Of a stretch of 64,000 bases of DNA, positions 28,832-38,626 are shown one piece after another. The stretch is from Thermohalobaculum sp963700775 (GTDB taxonomy: Bacteria > Pseudomonadota > Alphaproteobacteria > Rhodobacterales > Rhodobacteraceae). Under the pieces are notes generated by a model. The model was given only the letters and a program-made list of their open reading frames with translations. It searched no databases and had not been told where the DNA came from. The stretch is from assembly GCA_963700775.1 (NCBI GenBank), contig CAVOYU010000006.1, positions 372,001 through 436,000 of the forward strand, read 5' to 3'. The position numbers were made by a program, and so were the translations under genes. Positions within the stretch are counted from its first letter, which is position 1; each line of letters begins with the position of its first letter.

Positions 28832-29812
28832 TTGAGCCGGGCAACTCAGATCGGGCTGGTTGCAGCCTTCCTGCTCGCGGTGCTGGTGATCGTCCCCTGG
28901 ACGATCGAGGCGACCGGGCGATGGGACCTCTACTACACCCTGACCTCGGTCGCCCTGCTATCGATCGCCTCGGCGGGCGTCTGGCTGACGTTCTACATCG
29001 GGCGGATCAACATCGGCCAGGGCGCCTACGCGCTGATGGGCGGCTATGTCTCCGCCATCCTGGTCGTGAACTATGGCGTCTCGTTCTGGCTGACGCTGCC
29101 AATCGCGGGGCTCTCCTGCGCCGCCGCGAGCGTGCTGATCGGCCTGCCCATCCTGCGGCTGCGCGGGGTCTACTTTGCCATGGTGACGCTGGTCTTCACC
29201 GAGGTCGCCCGGCTGCTGGCGCTGGCACTGCCGATCACCAACGGCGCGAAGGGCATTTCCAACATTCCTTTGCCGGGTGGGGTCAGCCTGTTCGGCCTGA
29301 CGCTGGTTCCCGATTTCGCGACGCTCGCAAACGTGAAGCCCGCCTTCTACTACCTCGCCGTGATCCTGATGGTCGTCTGCTTCGCGGGGATGTACCGGCT
29401 GGTGCATTCGCGGCTGGGCCAGCTCTGCCGCTCACTGCAGCAGAATGAGGAGCTCGCCTCGTCGATCGGGGTGAACATCGCCTATCTGCGGGTGCTCGCC
29501 TACGCGGTCTCGTCCTTCCTGGGCGGGCTCGGCGGCGCGATCTTCATCGCCATCTCGCGCTCGGTCTACCCGTCAAGCTTCGCGGTGCAGGACTCGATCA
29601 ACTTCATGCTCAACTGCTTCCTTGGCGGGCTTGGCTACGTGTTCGGGCCAATGCTGGGGACGCTGGTGATCTATTTCGGCTGGGACCTGCTTTTCCTGAC
29701 CGGCAGGTGGCAGCTCCTGATCTACTCCACGGCGCTGATCGTCCTGATGGTCTGGCTGCCGAACGGCCTTCTCAGCATCCGCCTGCCGGGCCGGGGCGGG
29801 GGGCGGTCATGA
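28832..29812 (+). CDS. ABC permease, LivM type
   Basis: 326 residues. LivM features include WLTFYIGRINIGQGAYALMGGYVSA, LRLRGVYFAMVTLVFTEVARL, SIGVNIAYLRVLAYAVSSFLGGLGGAI and GGLGYVFGPMLG. The start is TTG 28832 with GGGGGTG upstream; no ATG fits the expected N-terminus. The stop overlaps the ATG of the ATPase gene. Confidence 0.9.
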   Translation: MSRATQIGLVAAFLLAVLVIVPWTIEATGRWDLYYTLTSVALLSIASAGVWLTFYIGRINIGQGAYALMGGYVSAILVVNYGVSFWLTLPIAGLSCAAASVLIGLPILRLRGVYFAMVTLVFTEVARLLALALPITNGAKGISNIPLPGGVSLFGLTLVPDFATLANVKPAFYYLAVILMVVCFAGMYRLVHSRLGQLCRSLQQNEELASSIGVNIAYLRVLAYAVSSFLGGLGGAIFIAISRSVYPSSFAVQDSINFMLNCFLGGLGYVFGPMLGTLVIYFGWDLLFLTGRWQLLIYSTALIVLMVWLPNGLLSIRLPGRGGGRS

Positions 29813-30600
29813 GCGCAAGCATGAGCGCGATCCTGGAGGTCAAGGGCGTCACCAAGCGTTTCGGCGGGCTGGTCGCCGTCAACAACGTCTCGTTCGACGT
29901 CAACGAGCGCGAGATCCTCAGCGTCATCGGCCCGAACGGCGCCGGCAAGTCGACGCTGTTCAAGCTGATTGCCTCGTTCCTGCAAACCAGCGCCGGCGAG
30001 GTCAGGTTCCGCGGCGACCGGATCTCGGACCTGACGCCGCATGCGGTGGCGCGCAAGGGCGTGGTCCGGACCTTCCAGGAGACCACGATCTTCCGCGGCA
30101 TGACGGTGCGCGAGAACGTCATCGTCGCCCACCACCTGCGCGCCGAGGCAAGCCTGCTCGGCTATTTCTTCGGCACGCGCGCGGCGCGCGGCGACAACCG
30201 GAAGTTCGGCGAGTCCGCCGACGAGATCATCGACTTCCTCGGCCTCGGCAGGCAGCGGAACGAGCTTGCCAGCAACCTGCCGCACGGCCATCTGCGCGCG
30301 CTCGGCATCGCCATCGGGCTGGCGACCAACCCCTCGGTGCTGCTGCTGGACGAGCCCTTCGCGGGCATGAACCACGACGAGACCATGAAGGCGGTCGAGA
30401 TGGTGCGGAGCGTCCGAGAGCGCGGTCTCACCCTGCTGCTGGTCGAGCACGACATGCCGGCGGTGATGAAGATCTCGGACCGCATCGTGGTGCTGAACTT
30501 CGGCGAGAAGATCGCCGAAGGCACGCCGGCTGAGATCCAGCGGGACGCCCGCGTCATCGAGGCCTATCTCGGCACCGAAGACGCGATGATCGGGATGTAG
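29809..30600 (+). CDS. ABC ATPase, LivG type, unusual signature motif
   Basis: 263 residues with Walker A GPNGAGKST, Q-loop RTFQET, Walker B VLLLDEPFAGM and switch VEHDM. The signature reads NLPHGHLRALGIAIGLA instead of the LSxGQxRxLEIARAL form, with Pro and His in the LSGGQ loop. This may be a subgroup feature. It forms the ATPase dimer with the LivF protein encoded four bases downstream. Confidence 0.9.
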   Translation: MSASMSAILEVKGVTKRFGGLVAVNNVSFDVNEREILSVIGPNGAGKSTLFKLIASFLQTSAGEVRFRGDRISDLTPHAVARKGVVRTFQETTIFRGMTVRENVIVAHHLRAEASLLGYFFGTRAARGDNRKFGESADEIIDFLGLGRQRNELASNLPHGHLRALGIAIGLATNPSVLLLDEPFAGMNHDETMKAVEMVRSVRERGLTLLLVEHDMPAVMKISDRIVVLNFGEKIAEGTPAEIQRDARVIEAYLGTEDAMIGM

Positions 30601-30604
30601 CGCG

Positions 30605-31327
30605 ATGACCCAGATGCTGCGCTTCTCCGATGTCGAGCTCTACTACGACCACGTCTATGCGCTGAAGGGCGTGTCGCTGGAGCTGAACGAGGGCGAAACC
30701 GTGGCCCTGATCGGCGCCAACGGGGCGGGCAAGTCGTCAATCCTGCGCGCGATCACCGGACTCAGGCGGATCCGCTCGGGCAGCATCCACTTTGCCGGAC
30801 GCCAGATCGACGGGCTGCCGCCCGACGAGATCGTGCGGATGGGCATCGCCATGGTGCCCGAGGGGCGCCGGGTGTTCCCCTTCATGTCGGTCCGGGACAA
30901 CCTGCTGATGGGCGCCTTCACGCGCAGCGACCAGGCCGGCATCCGCAACTCGCTGGAGATGGTGCTGACCCGCTTCCCGCGGCTGAAGGAACGCTTCACC
31001 CAGACTGCCGGCACCATGAGCGGCGGCGAGCAGCAGATGCTGGTGATCGGGCGGGCGCTGATGGCGAACCCTCGGCTCCTGCTGCTCGACGAGCCGTCGC
31101 TCGGCATCGCGCCAAAGCTGGTGCAGGACATTGCCCGCTCGATCGTCGCCATCAACCGCGACGAGAAGGTGTCGGTGCTGCTGGTCGAGCAGAACTCGCG
31201 CATGGCGCTCAGCATCTCGAACCGCGCCTATGCGCTCAGCACTGGCTCGGTGGCGCTGCAGGGCAATTCGCCCGATCTGCTGGCCGACGAGCGGATCAAA
31301 GCGCTCTATCTTGGCGGCGAGTTGTGA
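30605..31327 (+). CDS. ABC ATPase, LivF type
   Basis: 240 residues: Walker A GANGAGKSS, MVPEGRRVFPFMSVRDNLLMGA (a LivF signature), MSGGEQQMLVIGRALMANPRLLLLDEPSLG with a standard ABC signature and Walker B, then LLVEQNSRMAL. The second ATPase of the importer. The stop overlaps a possible GTG start of the racemase gene. Confidence 0.93.
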   Translation: MTQMLRFSDVELYYDHVYALKGVSLELNEGETVALIGANGAGKSSILRAITGLRRIRSGSIHFAGRQIDGLPPDEIVRMGIAMVPEGRRVFPFMSVRDNLLMGAFTRSDQAGIRNSLEMVLTRFPRLKERFTQTAGTMSGGEQQMLVIGRALMANPRLLLLDEPSLGIAPKLVQDIARSIVAINRDEKVSVLLVEQNSRMALSISNRAYALSTGSVALQGNSPDLLADERIKALYLGGEL

Positions 31328-31335
31328 GGGAGACC

Positions 31336-32061
31336 ATGCGCATCCTGCTCGTGAATCCGAACAGCACCGTCTCGATGACCGAGAAGGCGGCGAAGGCGGC
31401 GCGCCGGGTGGCGCGCCCTGGCACCGAGATCGTCGCGGCGACAGTGGCTGGCAACCCGCCGAGCATCCAGGGCTACCACGACATCGCAATGTGCTTGCCG
31501 GGGCTTCTGGACGAGATCGCGCGGCACCCGGATGCGGACGCGGTGGTGATCGCCTGCTTCGACGACACCGGCATCGATGCCGCTCGGGCGCAGGTCGAGG
31601 TGCCGGTGATCGGCATCGGCGAGGCGGCCTTTCATGCCGCCAGCATGCTGAGCTGCCGGTTCTCGGTCGTCACCACGCTGCGCCGCTCGGTGCCCGGGAT
31701 CGAGGCGAACCTGGCCCGTTACGGGCTCGCCGTCCGCTGCGGCCGGGTGCGCTCGACCGAGATCCCGGTGCTGGAGCTCGAACGCGGCGACCCGGCGACC
31801 ACAGGGCGGATCGCCGACGAGATCGGTCGCGCCATGGACGAAGACGGGGCCGAAGCGGTCGTCCTCGGTTGCGCTGGAATGACCGACCTGATGGAGGCGC
31901 TGTCGGCGCGCTTCGGCATGCCGGTGATCGACGGTGTCACCTGCGCCGTCGCCTTTGCCGAGGCACTGGTCGCGACGGGCGCGCGCACCTCCAAGATCGG
32001 CGGCTACGCTCCTCCGGCCCATGCGGGGGCCGCCGCCCAGGCTGCCCGGGCGGGAGAATGA
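31336..32061 (+). CDS. Asp/Glu/hydantoin racemase, probable allantoin racemase
   Basis: 241 residues, cofactor-independent two-cysteine racemase: MRILLVNPNSTVSMTE, VIACFDDTGI with the first Cys, and VVLGCAGMTDL with the second. In this operon it most likely interconverts (R)- and (S)-allantoin so that the S-specific PuuE can use both. ATG 31336 has GAGGGAG upstream; a GTG at 31324 would overlap livF. The following 140 bases to 32201 hold no gene I can support. Confidence 0.85.
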   Translation: MRILLVNPNSTVSMTEKAAKAARRVARPGTEIVAATVAGNPPSIQGYHDIAMCLPGLLDEIARHPDADAVVIACFDDTGIDAARAQVEVPVIGIGEAAFHAASMLSCRFSVVTTLRRSVPGIEANLARYGLAVRCGRVRSTEIPVLELERGDPATTGRIADEIGRAMDEDGAEAVVLGCAGMTDLMEALSARFGMPVIDGVTCAVAFAEALVATGARTSKIGGYAPPAHAGAAAQAARAGE

Positions 32062-32201
32062 CGGCAAGGCGCCGCAGACGCGCGGCCATCAGCGGCGCCA
32101 CTCCATGCCGCAGCGCCATTGAGACTCGACCACGGCATGGCTTCACGCTTATCGTCGCTCGGCGCGAAGATGCCCGCTCCGGGCCTGCGTGAGGACCGCC
32201 C

Positions 32202-33444
32202 GTGGATTCGATCCGAGACTCCAGCTCCGACATCATGCAGCGGCTGGACCGCCTGGCCGAGATCAGCGAGTCGCCGCGGCACCTAACTCGGCGCTGCTAT
32301 ACGCCCGAGCACCGCCGGGCGCTGGACCTCGTCGCCGGTTGGATGCAGGCCGCCGGCATGGCTGCGCGTGTGGACGCGGCCGGCAATCTGCTCGGCCGCT
32401 ACGAAGGCATCGGCGCATCGGCGCCGGCGATCGTGCTGGGCTCGCATATCGACACGGTGACTATGGCCGGCAAGTACGATGGCGGACTTCGGCATCGTCG
32501 CGGCGATCGACTGCGTCTCCGCGCTGAACGCCCGAGGCGTCCGCTTCGCGCGCCCAGTCGAGGTGATCTGCTTCGCCGACGAGGAAGGGATCCGCTTCCA
32601 GTCGACCTATCTGGGCAGCCGGGCGGTCGCGGGAACGTTCGATGATACGCTTCTGGACCGCCCGGACAGGGACGGCATCACTCTGGCGCAGGCAATGCGT
32701 GACTTCGGGCTTGATCCTGCCCGGATCGGGGAAGCTGTCTGGTCCAAGGGCGAGATTGCCTGCTACCTGGAGGTCCATATCGAACAGGGCCCAGTGCTGG
32801 AAACCGAGAACCTCGCAACCGGCGCGGTCACGGCGATCTCGGGCGCGAACCGGATGACGGTCACCCTCGACGGCACCGCGGGCCATGCGGGCACCGTGCC
32901 GATGGTGGCGCGGCAGGACGCCCTGGTCGCAGCCAGCGAATGCGTGCTGGCGGTCGAGCGGATCGCCGCGGGCCGACCGAGCGCGGTCGGGACGGTCGGC
33001 CAGATGGCAGTCGTGCCGGGCGCGACCAATGTCATTCCGGGCAAGGTTTCCTTTTCGGTCGACCTGCGCGCTCCCGACGACGTTGCCAGGCGCGGCGCAG
33101 TGGATGAGCTGGTCGCGCATATGCAGTCAGTGGCAGCGCGACGCAGCGTCGCGATCTCGATCGACTGCAGCCATGAGGCCAACAGCGTCGCCTGCGCGCC
33201 CTGGATCGTCGAGGCCATCGAGGCGGCGATGCAGGAACTCGGTCGGCGGCCATTCAGGCTGCCGAGCGGCGCTGGCCATGATGCGGCCGCCATGGCCGCG
33301 ATCACCGATGTGGGCATGATTTTCGTCCGCTGCGCCGGCGGGATCAGCCACAGCCCGGAGGAATCGATCACCGCCGAAGACGCGCGGGCGGGCGCCCGGT
33401 TGCTGCGGCAGGTGGTTGAGAGAATCGGAGTGAGGACAGCGTGA
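32202..33444 (+). CDS. allC: Allantoate amidohydrolase, M20 family, frameshifted
   Basis: M20-type di-metal hydrolase, about 413 residues, turning allantoate into (S)-ureidoglycine, NH3 and CO2. Visible: TPEHRRALDLVAGWMQAAGM, GSHIDTV, CFADEEGIRFQSTYLGSRA, LEVHIEQGPVLE, DGTAGHAGTVPM, VIPGKVSFSVDLRAPDD, PSGAGHDAAAMA and GGISHSPEES. One extra G near 32484 breaks the frame: GKYDG-DFGIVAAIDCV is restored without it. The GTG start 32202 follows GAGGA. N-carbamoyl-amino-acid hydrolases are close relatives; the operon favours allantoate. Confidence 0.85.
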
Positions 33445-34697
33445 CGACGATGCCCGATGCCGCCTCCCCTGCCCAGGTTCGCGAGCTGGACCCTGGCGCA
33501 CGTCTGCTGATGGGGCCCGGCCCGGTCGATGTCTACCCTCGCGTGCTGCGCGCCATGTCGGCGCCGATGCTGGGCCAGTTCGACCCGGAATTCACCGGCT
33601 ACATGAACGAGGTCATGGCGCTCTACCGCCAAGTCTACCGCACCCGGAACCACTGGATCCTGCTGGTCAACGGCACCGCCCGCGCGGGAATCGAGGCCTG
33701 CCTCGGCTCGCTGGTGGCGCCCGGCGACAAGGTGCTTGTGCCGCGCTTCGGCCGGTTCGGCTACCTGCTGGCCGAGATCTGCACGCGTGCCGGGGGCGAG
33801 ATCGTCACCATCGAGACAGACTGGGGCACCGTTTTCGAGACCGGCCATATCGTCGAGGCCGTGGCCAAGTACCGGCCCAAGTTGCTGGCGCTGGTGCATG
33901 GCGACACCTCGACCACCATGGCCCAGCCACTGGACGGACTGTCGGATGCCTGCCGGGAGGCCGGCACACTGATCTACGCGGACGCGACGGCAACGCTGGG
34001 CGGCAATCCAGTCGAGACCGACGCCTGGGGACTGGATGCGGTCTCCGCAGGATTGCAGAAATGCATGTCCGGCCCGCCCGGCACCGCACCGGTCGCGCTC
34101 AGCGACCGGGCCGCGGCCGAGATCAACAAGCGCAAGCATATCGAGGGCGGAATCCGGCCCGAGGGCTTCGTCGACGCAAACGGGCCCAGGATCAGTTCGA
34201 ACTACCTCGATCTCGGCATGCTGATGGACTACTGGAGCCCGAAGCGGCTGAATCACCATACCGAATCGACCTCGATGCTCTACGCCGCGCGGGAATGTGC
34301 GCGGGTGGTGCTGGAGGAAGGGCTGGAGGCCGGTTTCGCCCGCCATACGCTCGCGAGCCGCGCTCTGCGCGTCGGATTGGAGGCTATGGGACTCACGCTC
34401 TTCGGCGACCCGGCCCACCGCATGACCAACGTGACGGGCGTCTACATTCCAGCGCCCTGCGGCAATGGCGAGAAGGTGCGGGCCGAGATGCTGAAGGACT
34501 TCGGCATCGAGATCGGCACGTCCTTCGGCCATCTGGCGGGCAAGATCTGGCGCATCGGCACCATGGGCCATGTCTGCCGCAAGCCGAACATCCTGCGCTG
34601 CCTCGCCTCGCTGGAGGCGGTGCTGCGGCGGAACGGTTTCTCGGCGACGCCCAATTCAGGGGTAGACGCGGCCTATCGTGTTTACGAGAGCGCCTGA
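33441..34697 (+). CDS. pucG: (S)-Ureidoglycine-glyoxylate aminotransferase
   Basis: 418-residue PLP class V aminotransferase. It has LLMGPGPVDVYPRVLRAM, NGTARAGIEACLGSL, GDTSTT, IYADATATLGGNPVETDAWGLD, the PLP Lys in SAGLQKCMSGPPG, and IWRIGTMGHVCRKPN. PucG transfers the amino group of ureidoglycine to glyoxylate, giving oxalurate and glycine. Relatives include serine-glyoxylate and alanine-glyoxylate transaminases; position between allC and the oxamate carbamoyltransferase genes supports PucG. The start GTG overlaps the allC stop. Confidence 0.85.
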   Translation: MTTMPDAASPAQVRELDPGARLLMGPGPVDVYPRVLRAMSAPMLGQFDPEFTGYMNEVMALYRQVYRTRNHWILLVNGTARAGIEACLGSLVAPGDKVLVPRFGRFGYLLAEICTRAGGEIVTIETDWGTVFETGHIVEAVAKYRPKLLALVHGDTSTTMAQPLDGLSDACREAGTLIYADATATLGGNPVETDAWGLDAVSAGLQKCMSGPPGTAPVALSDRAAAEINKRKHIEGGIRPEGFVDANGPRISSNYLDLGMLMDYWSPKRLNHHTESTSMLYAARECARVVLEEGLEAGFARHTLASRALRVGLEAMGLTLFGDPAHRMTNVTGVYIPAPCGNGEKVRAEMLKDFGIEIGTSFGHLAGKIWRIGTMGHVCRKPNILRCLASLEAVLRRNGFSATPNSGVDAAYRVYESA

Positions 34698-34721
34698 GCA
34701 GACGGACAGGAAGGAGGAATC

Positions 34722-34904
34722 GTGGGGGAGCAATCCAAGACTGCAACGCTGCTCGATGCGCCGCTGAAGGTCATCAATGTCGGCCTCGAAGGTTTTGCGC
34801 GCGAACTGAGAACCCAGGGGGTCGAGGTGATCGACGTAGACTGGTCGCCGCCGGCCGGAGGCGACCCGAAGCTCGCCGATCTGCTCTCGAAGCTCGGGAG
34901 CTGA
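34722..34904 (+). CDS. 60-residue protein, possible detached FdrA C-terminal module
   Basis: A short protein with GTG start and AAGGAGG upstream. The core is LKVINVGLEGFARELRTQGV, then VEVIDVDWSPPAGGDPKLADLLSKLG. I recall a similar stretch at the end of long FdrA proteins; the allF product here is 496 residues, shorter than the roughly 555 of E. coli FdrA, by about this module's length. It is encoded four bases before allG. It is probably a subunit or domain of the oxamate carbamoyltransferase complex; this is inference. Confidence 0.65.
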   Translation: MGEQSKTATLLDAPLKVINVGLEGFARELRTQGVEVIDVDWSPPAGGDPKLADLLSKLGS

Positions 34905-34908
34905 TCGC

Positions 34909-36159
34909 GTGCGGCTGATCGAGGAGGCCAACGCCGAGGCGGTCAACCGGATGCTTGCCGGCGACCCCGTGCTGGTCGATGTGGTCCCCGCCGCGCGTGC
35001 GATCCCGGAACTCACCGAGGGCATGATCCTCCATGCCGGCCCGCCGATCGCTTGGGACCGCATGTGTGGGCCGATGCGGGGCGCGGTTACCGGGATCGCC
35101 GTCTACGAGGACTGGGCTTCGAGCCTCGACGACGCCGAGCGGAAAGCGGCGGCCGGCGCCTTCGCCTTCCACCCCAACCACCATTTCGGCGCCGTCGGGC
35201 CGATGACCGGCATGACCACCCGCGGCCAGCCGTTGATAGTGGTCGAGAACCGGGCCTTCGGCAACCGCGCCTACTGTGCCATCAACGAGGGGCTCGGCAA
35301 GGTCATGCGCTTCGGCGGGAACGATGCCGAGGTGCTGGACCGCCTGCGCTGGATACGTGACTCCCTTGGTCCGGCGCTCGGGCGCGCGCTGCGCCACATG
35401 GGTGGCCTGCCGCTGAAGAGCCTGGTCGCCCGCGGCCTGACCATGGGTGACGAGATGCATCAGCGCAACGCCGCCTGCTCGGGCCTGACGCTCCGTGCCC
35501 TTGGCGCGCCGCTGGCCGAGACCGCCACGGACAACCGGGAGCTCGCAAGGGCGCTCGGCTTCATCGCCGGCAATGACCAGTTCTTCCTCAACATCGCCAT
35601 GGCGATGGGCAAGGCGATCACCGACCCGGTCCGCGGGATCCACGGCTCCAGCATCGTGACCGCGATGTGCCGCAACGGCACCGACTTCGGCATCCGGGTC
35701 AGCGGTACGGGAGACACCTGGTTCACGGCGCCAGTCGAGATGCCTGAGGGGCTCTACTTCCCCGGATTCACCGCAGCCGACGCCAACCCGGACATGGGCG
35801 ATTCCGCCATCGTCGAGACCATCGGCCTCGGCGGTTTCGCGATGGGAGCGGCGCCGGCAGTCGCTGGCTTCGTCGGCGCCGGTGCGCCCTCCGAGGCAGG
35901 AAGCTTCACCCGCACCATGGGCGAGATCACGTTCGCCGAGAACCCCGAATGGACGATCCCGGCAATGGACTATCTCGGTGTGCCGACTGGCATCGACATC
36001 CGGATGGTGGTGGAGACCGGGCTCGCACCAACCATCAACACCGGAATCGCGCACCGCAAGCCCGGAATCGGTCAGGTCGGCGCTGGGGTGGTCCGCGCGC
36101 CGATGGCCTGCTTCCGCAACGCCCTTGGCGTATTTGCAGAAAGCATCGGCGTGTCATGA
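34909..36159 (+). CDS. allG: Oxamate carbamoyltransferase subunit AllG (DUF1116)
   Basis: 416 residues, DUF1116/YlbE family. Family blocks are ILHAGPPIAWDRMCGPMRGAV, HHFGAVGPMTGMTT, NRAYCAINEGLGKVMRFG, GLTMGDEMHQRNAA, NDQFFLNIAMAMGKA and GIGQVGAGVVRAPMACF. In E. coli the homologue acts with FdrA and YlbF to cleave oxalurate with phosphate to oxamate and carbamoyl phosphate. The GTG start 34909 follows the small gene directly; the stop overlaps allF. Confidence 0.88.
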   Translation: MRLIEEANAEAVNRMLAGDPVLVDVVPAARAIPELTEGMILHAGPPIAWDRMCGPMRGAVTGIAVYEDWASSLDDAERKAAAGAFAFHPNHHFGAVGPMTGMTTRGQPLIVVENRAFGNRAYCAINEGLGKVMRFGGNDAEVLDRLRWIRDSLGPALGRALRHMGGLPLKSLVARGLTMGDEMHQRNAACSGLTLRALGAPLAETATDNRELARALGFIAGNDQFFLNIAMAMGKAITDPVRGIHGSSIVTAMCRNGTDFGIRVSGTGDTWFTAPVEMPEGLYFPGFTAADANPDMGDSAIVETIGLGGFAMGAAPAVAGFVGAGAPSEAGSFTRTMGEITFAENPEWTIPAMDYLGVPTGIDIRMVVETGLAPTINTGIAHRKPGIGQVGAGVVRAPMACFRNALGVFAESIGVS

Positions 36160-37646
36160 ACCCGATCATCCTCAACGAGGTGCGCAAGGGATTCTATCTC
36201 GACTCGGTTGCGCTGATGCGCCTGTCCCGAAGCGTTGCGGCGCTGCCGGGCGTCGAGGAAGCGGCGCTGATGATGGGAACGCCGGCGAACCGGGCGATCC
36301 TCGATATTGCGGGATTGCTGGCCAGAGCAGGGAGCGCCGCGGGCGGCGGCGACCTGATCATAGGCATTCGGGCATCGACCGTGACAGCGGCCGAGGCCGC
36401 ACTGGCAGAAGCTTTGGCGCAACTCGACAAGCCCGCTGCGCGCGGCGGCACCGGCGAGGCCTGGCGTCCGCGGACGCTCCGCTCGGCGCTGTCGGCGATG
36501 CCAGACGCCAGCCTCGCGCTGATCTCAGTCCCCGGCGACTTTGCCGCCGCCGAGGCGCGCAAGGCGATCCGGCGGGGCCTCGACGCGATGATCTTCTCGG
36601 ACAATGTCAGCCTCGCCGACGAGGCAGCCCTGAAGCGCGAGGCGCGCGAGCTCGGTCGTCTGGTGATGGGCCCGGACTGCGGCACGGCAATCATCGGCGG
36701 CGTGCCGCTGGCCTTCGCCAACGTCGTGCCGCGCGGAACCGTCGGCATCGTCGGTGCCTCGGGTACCGGCACGCAGGAGGTCTCGTGCCTGGTCGCGCGA
36801 CTTGGCGGCGGGATCTCCCACGCCATCGGTGTCGGGGGACGAGACCTCAAAGCGGAGGTCGGCGGCATCTCTACCCTGATGGCGATCGACATGCTCGACG
36901 CCGATCCGGCGACGGAGCGGATCGTGCTGATCTCGAAGCCGCCCCCGCAGGCAACCGCCGCCAGGGTGCTCGAGCGGATCGCCACCAGTCCCAAATCCGC
37001 GGTCATCTGCTTCATCGGCGCGGAAAGAATGGATATGCCCGGCAACGCGACCCAGGTGTTCGAACTCAGGATGGCGGCCCACGCGGCCGTCGGCCTTGGT
37101 CCCGGAAAGATCCCCCCGATGCCGGCCGTCACCTTCCGCGGCGGGACCGGCGTGCTGGGCCTGTTCTCCGGTGGCACCCTCTGCGGCGAGGCGCAGGTAC
37201 TGTTTCGCGCGGCCGGGCAAGCGGTGCGCTCCAACGCCCCGATTCCCGGCATCCCGGCCCTTGCGGATGCGACTGCGGGCCATGCCCTGATCGACCTCGG
37301 CGATGACGAATTCACCCGCGGCAGGCCGCACCCGATGATCGACCCATCGGTCCGCGACGAGGCATTTGTCGAGGCGCTCGGCCGCAACGATCTCGCCGCA
37401 ATTCTTGTCGATGTGGTGATCGGCTATGGCGCCCATGACGATCCAGCTGGACATCTGGCCGGGATCCTCCAAACTCATGCCCGCCCGGTCGGACCGACGG
37501 TGGTCGCCTCGGTCACCGGCACCGAGGAAGACCCCCAGTGCCGCTCTGCCCAGATCGCCACGCTGCAGGGCGCGGGGGTGCTTGTCGCACCGACCAACGC
37601 CGACGCGGCAGCATGGGCAATTGCCATGGCCAGCACGCCAACATAG
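36156..37646 (+). CDS. allF: Oxamate carbamoyltransferase subunit AllF (FdrA family)
   Basis: 496 residues with a succinyl-CoA-synthetase-alpha-like core: MIFSDNVSLADEAALKREA, MGPDCGTAIIGGVPLAFAN, GIVGASGTGTQEVSCLVARLG and GGRDLKAEVGGISTLMAIDML, then GTLCGEAQVLF and HPMIDPSVRDE. FdrA proteins lack CoA ligase activity and belong to the oxalurate-cleaving complex. ATG 36156 overlaps the allG stop. It is shorter than E. coli FdrA; see the 60-residue gene upstream. Confidence 0.88.
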   Translation: MNPIILNEVRKGFYLDSVALMRLSRSVAALPGVEEAALMMGTPANRAILDIAGLLARAGSAAGGGDLIIGIRASTVTAAEAALAEALAQLDKPAARGGTGEAWRPRTLRSALSAMPDASLALISVPGDFAAAEARKAIRRGLDAMIFSDNVSLADEAALKREARELGRLVMGPDCGTAIIGGVPLAFANVVPRGTVGIVGASGTGTQEVSCLVARLGGGISHAIGVGGRDLKAEVGGISTLMAIDMLDADPATERIVLISKPPPQATAARVLERIATSPKSAVICFIGAERMDMPGNATQVFELRMAAHAAVGLGPGKIPPMPAVTFRGGTGVLGLFSGGTLCGEAQVLFRAAGQAVRSNAPIPGIPALADATAGHALIDLGDDEFTRGRPHPMIDPSVRDEAFVEALGRNDLAAILVDVVIGYGAHDDPAGHLAGILQTHARPVGPTVVASVTGTEEDPQCRSAQIATLQGAGVLVAPTNADAAAWAIAMASTPT

Positions 37647-37656
37647 GAGGCCCGCC

Positions 37657-38626
37657 ATGGCGGCGCCCTACAAGATCCCCGACCGGATTCTTGTCGCCAT
37701 CGGCGGCAACGCCACCCATCCGGAGGACATCGAAGGCACCTCGAAGGAGCAGAAGGAAATCGCCGCCCAGACCGCGAAGGCATTGCTGCCGCTGGCGCTG
37801 CTCGACAACGAGCTGGTGATCACCCATGGCAACGGACCCGTGGTCGGCAAGATCCTGATGCGCCAGGCGATGACCCGCGACACCATTGCGCCAATGCCGC
37901 TCGACATCTGCGTCGCCCATTCCCAGGGCGGGATCGCTTATCTGCTTGTGCAGGCGCTGGAGAACGCGCTCCGCGAGGCCGACAGTTCGCGCCATGTCGC
38001 CTGTCTGCTGACCCAGGTCGAGGTGGACGAGAACGATCCTGCCTTCCAGAATCCGACCAAGCCGATCGGCAAGTTCTACTCCGAACAGGAGGCCGCCAAG
38101 GTCGGCCGCGAGATGGGCTGGCTGATGAAGGAGGACGCCGGGCGCGGCTGGCGCCATGTGGTGCCGTCGCCGAAGCCGAAGCACGTCTGCGACATTTCCT
38201 TGGTCCAGGTACTGGCGCGGCGCGGCACGGTGGTGATCGCGGGCGGCGGCGGCGGCATCCCGGTGATCCGCGGCCCGAAAGGCGTGCGCCGGGGGGTCGA
38301 GGCGGTGATCGACAAGGATCTGACCTCGGCGCACATGGCGAACGTGCTCGGCATCCGAACTCATGATGGTCCTAACCGCCGTGCCGCGGGTCATGATCAA
38401 TTTCGGTACGCCGCGGCAGGCGGAACTGACACATGTGACGATGCGCGAACTGCGGGCCTACGAAGCCGCGGGTCATTTCCCGGCGGGCAGCATGGGGCCA
38501 AAGATCAGTGCAGCACTGCGGTTCCTCGAAGGCGGCGGGGAACGGGTGATCATCGCGCATCTGAACGACGCCGGGCCCGCGCTTCGGGGCGAGGCGGGGA
38601 CGCATGTCGTGGCTGACGATGGATAG
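37657..38626 (+). CDS. arcC: Carbamate kinase, frameshifted
   Basis: About 322 residues. It makes ATP from carbamoyl phosphate and ADP, releasing carbamate that decays to NH3 and CO2. Motifs are ILVAIGGNATHPE, ITHGNGPVVGKILMR, AHSQGGIAYLLVQAL, KPIGKFYS, VVIAGGGGGIPVI, AVIDKDLTSAHMA and INFGTPRQAELTHV. One extra C near 38356 breaks the frame; without it ANVLGI-ELMMVLTAVPRV is continuous. It serves the energy-yielding end of the allantoin route (the role of AllK/YbcF in E. coli). GGAGG lies before the ATG. Confidence 0.9.

Noticed and set aside
38604..38618. ATG 38604 as the allH start
   Set aside because: It lies well inside the end of the carbamate kinase gene and adds only five residues; kept as an alternative.
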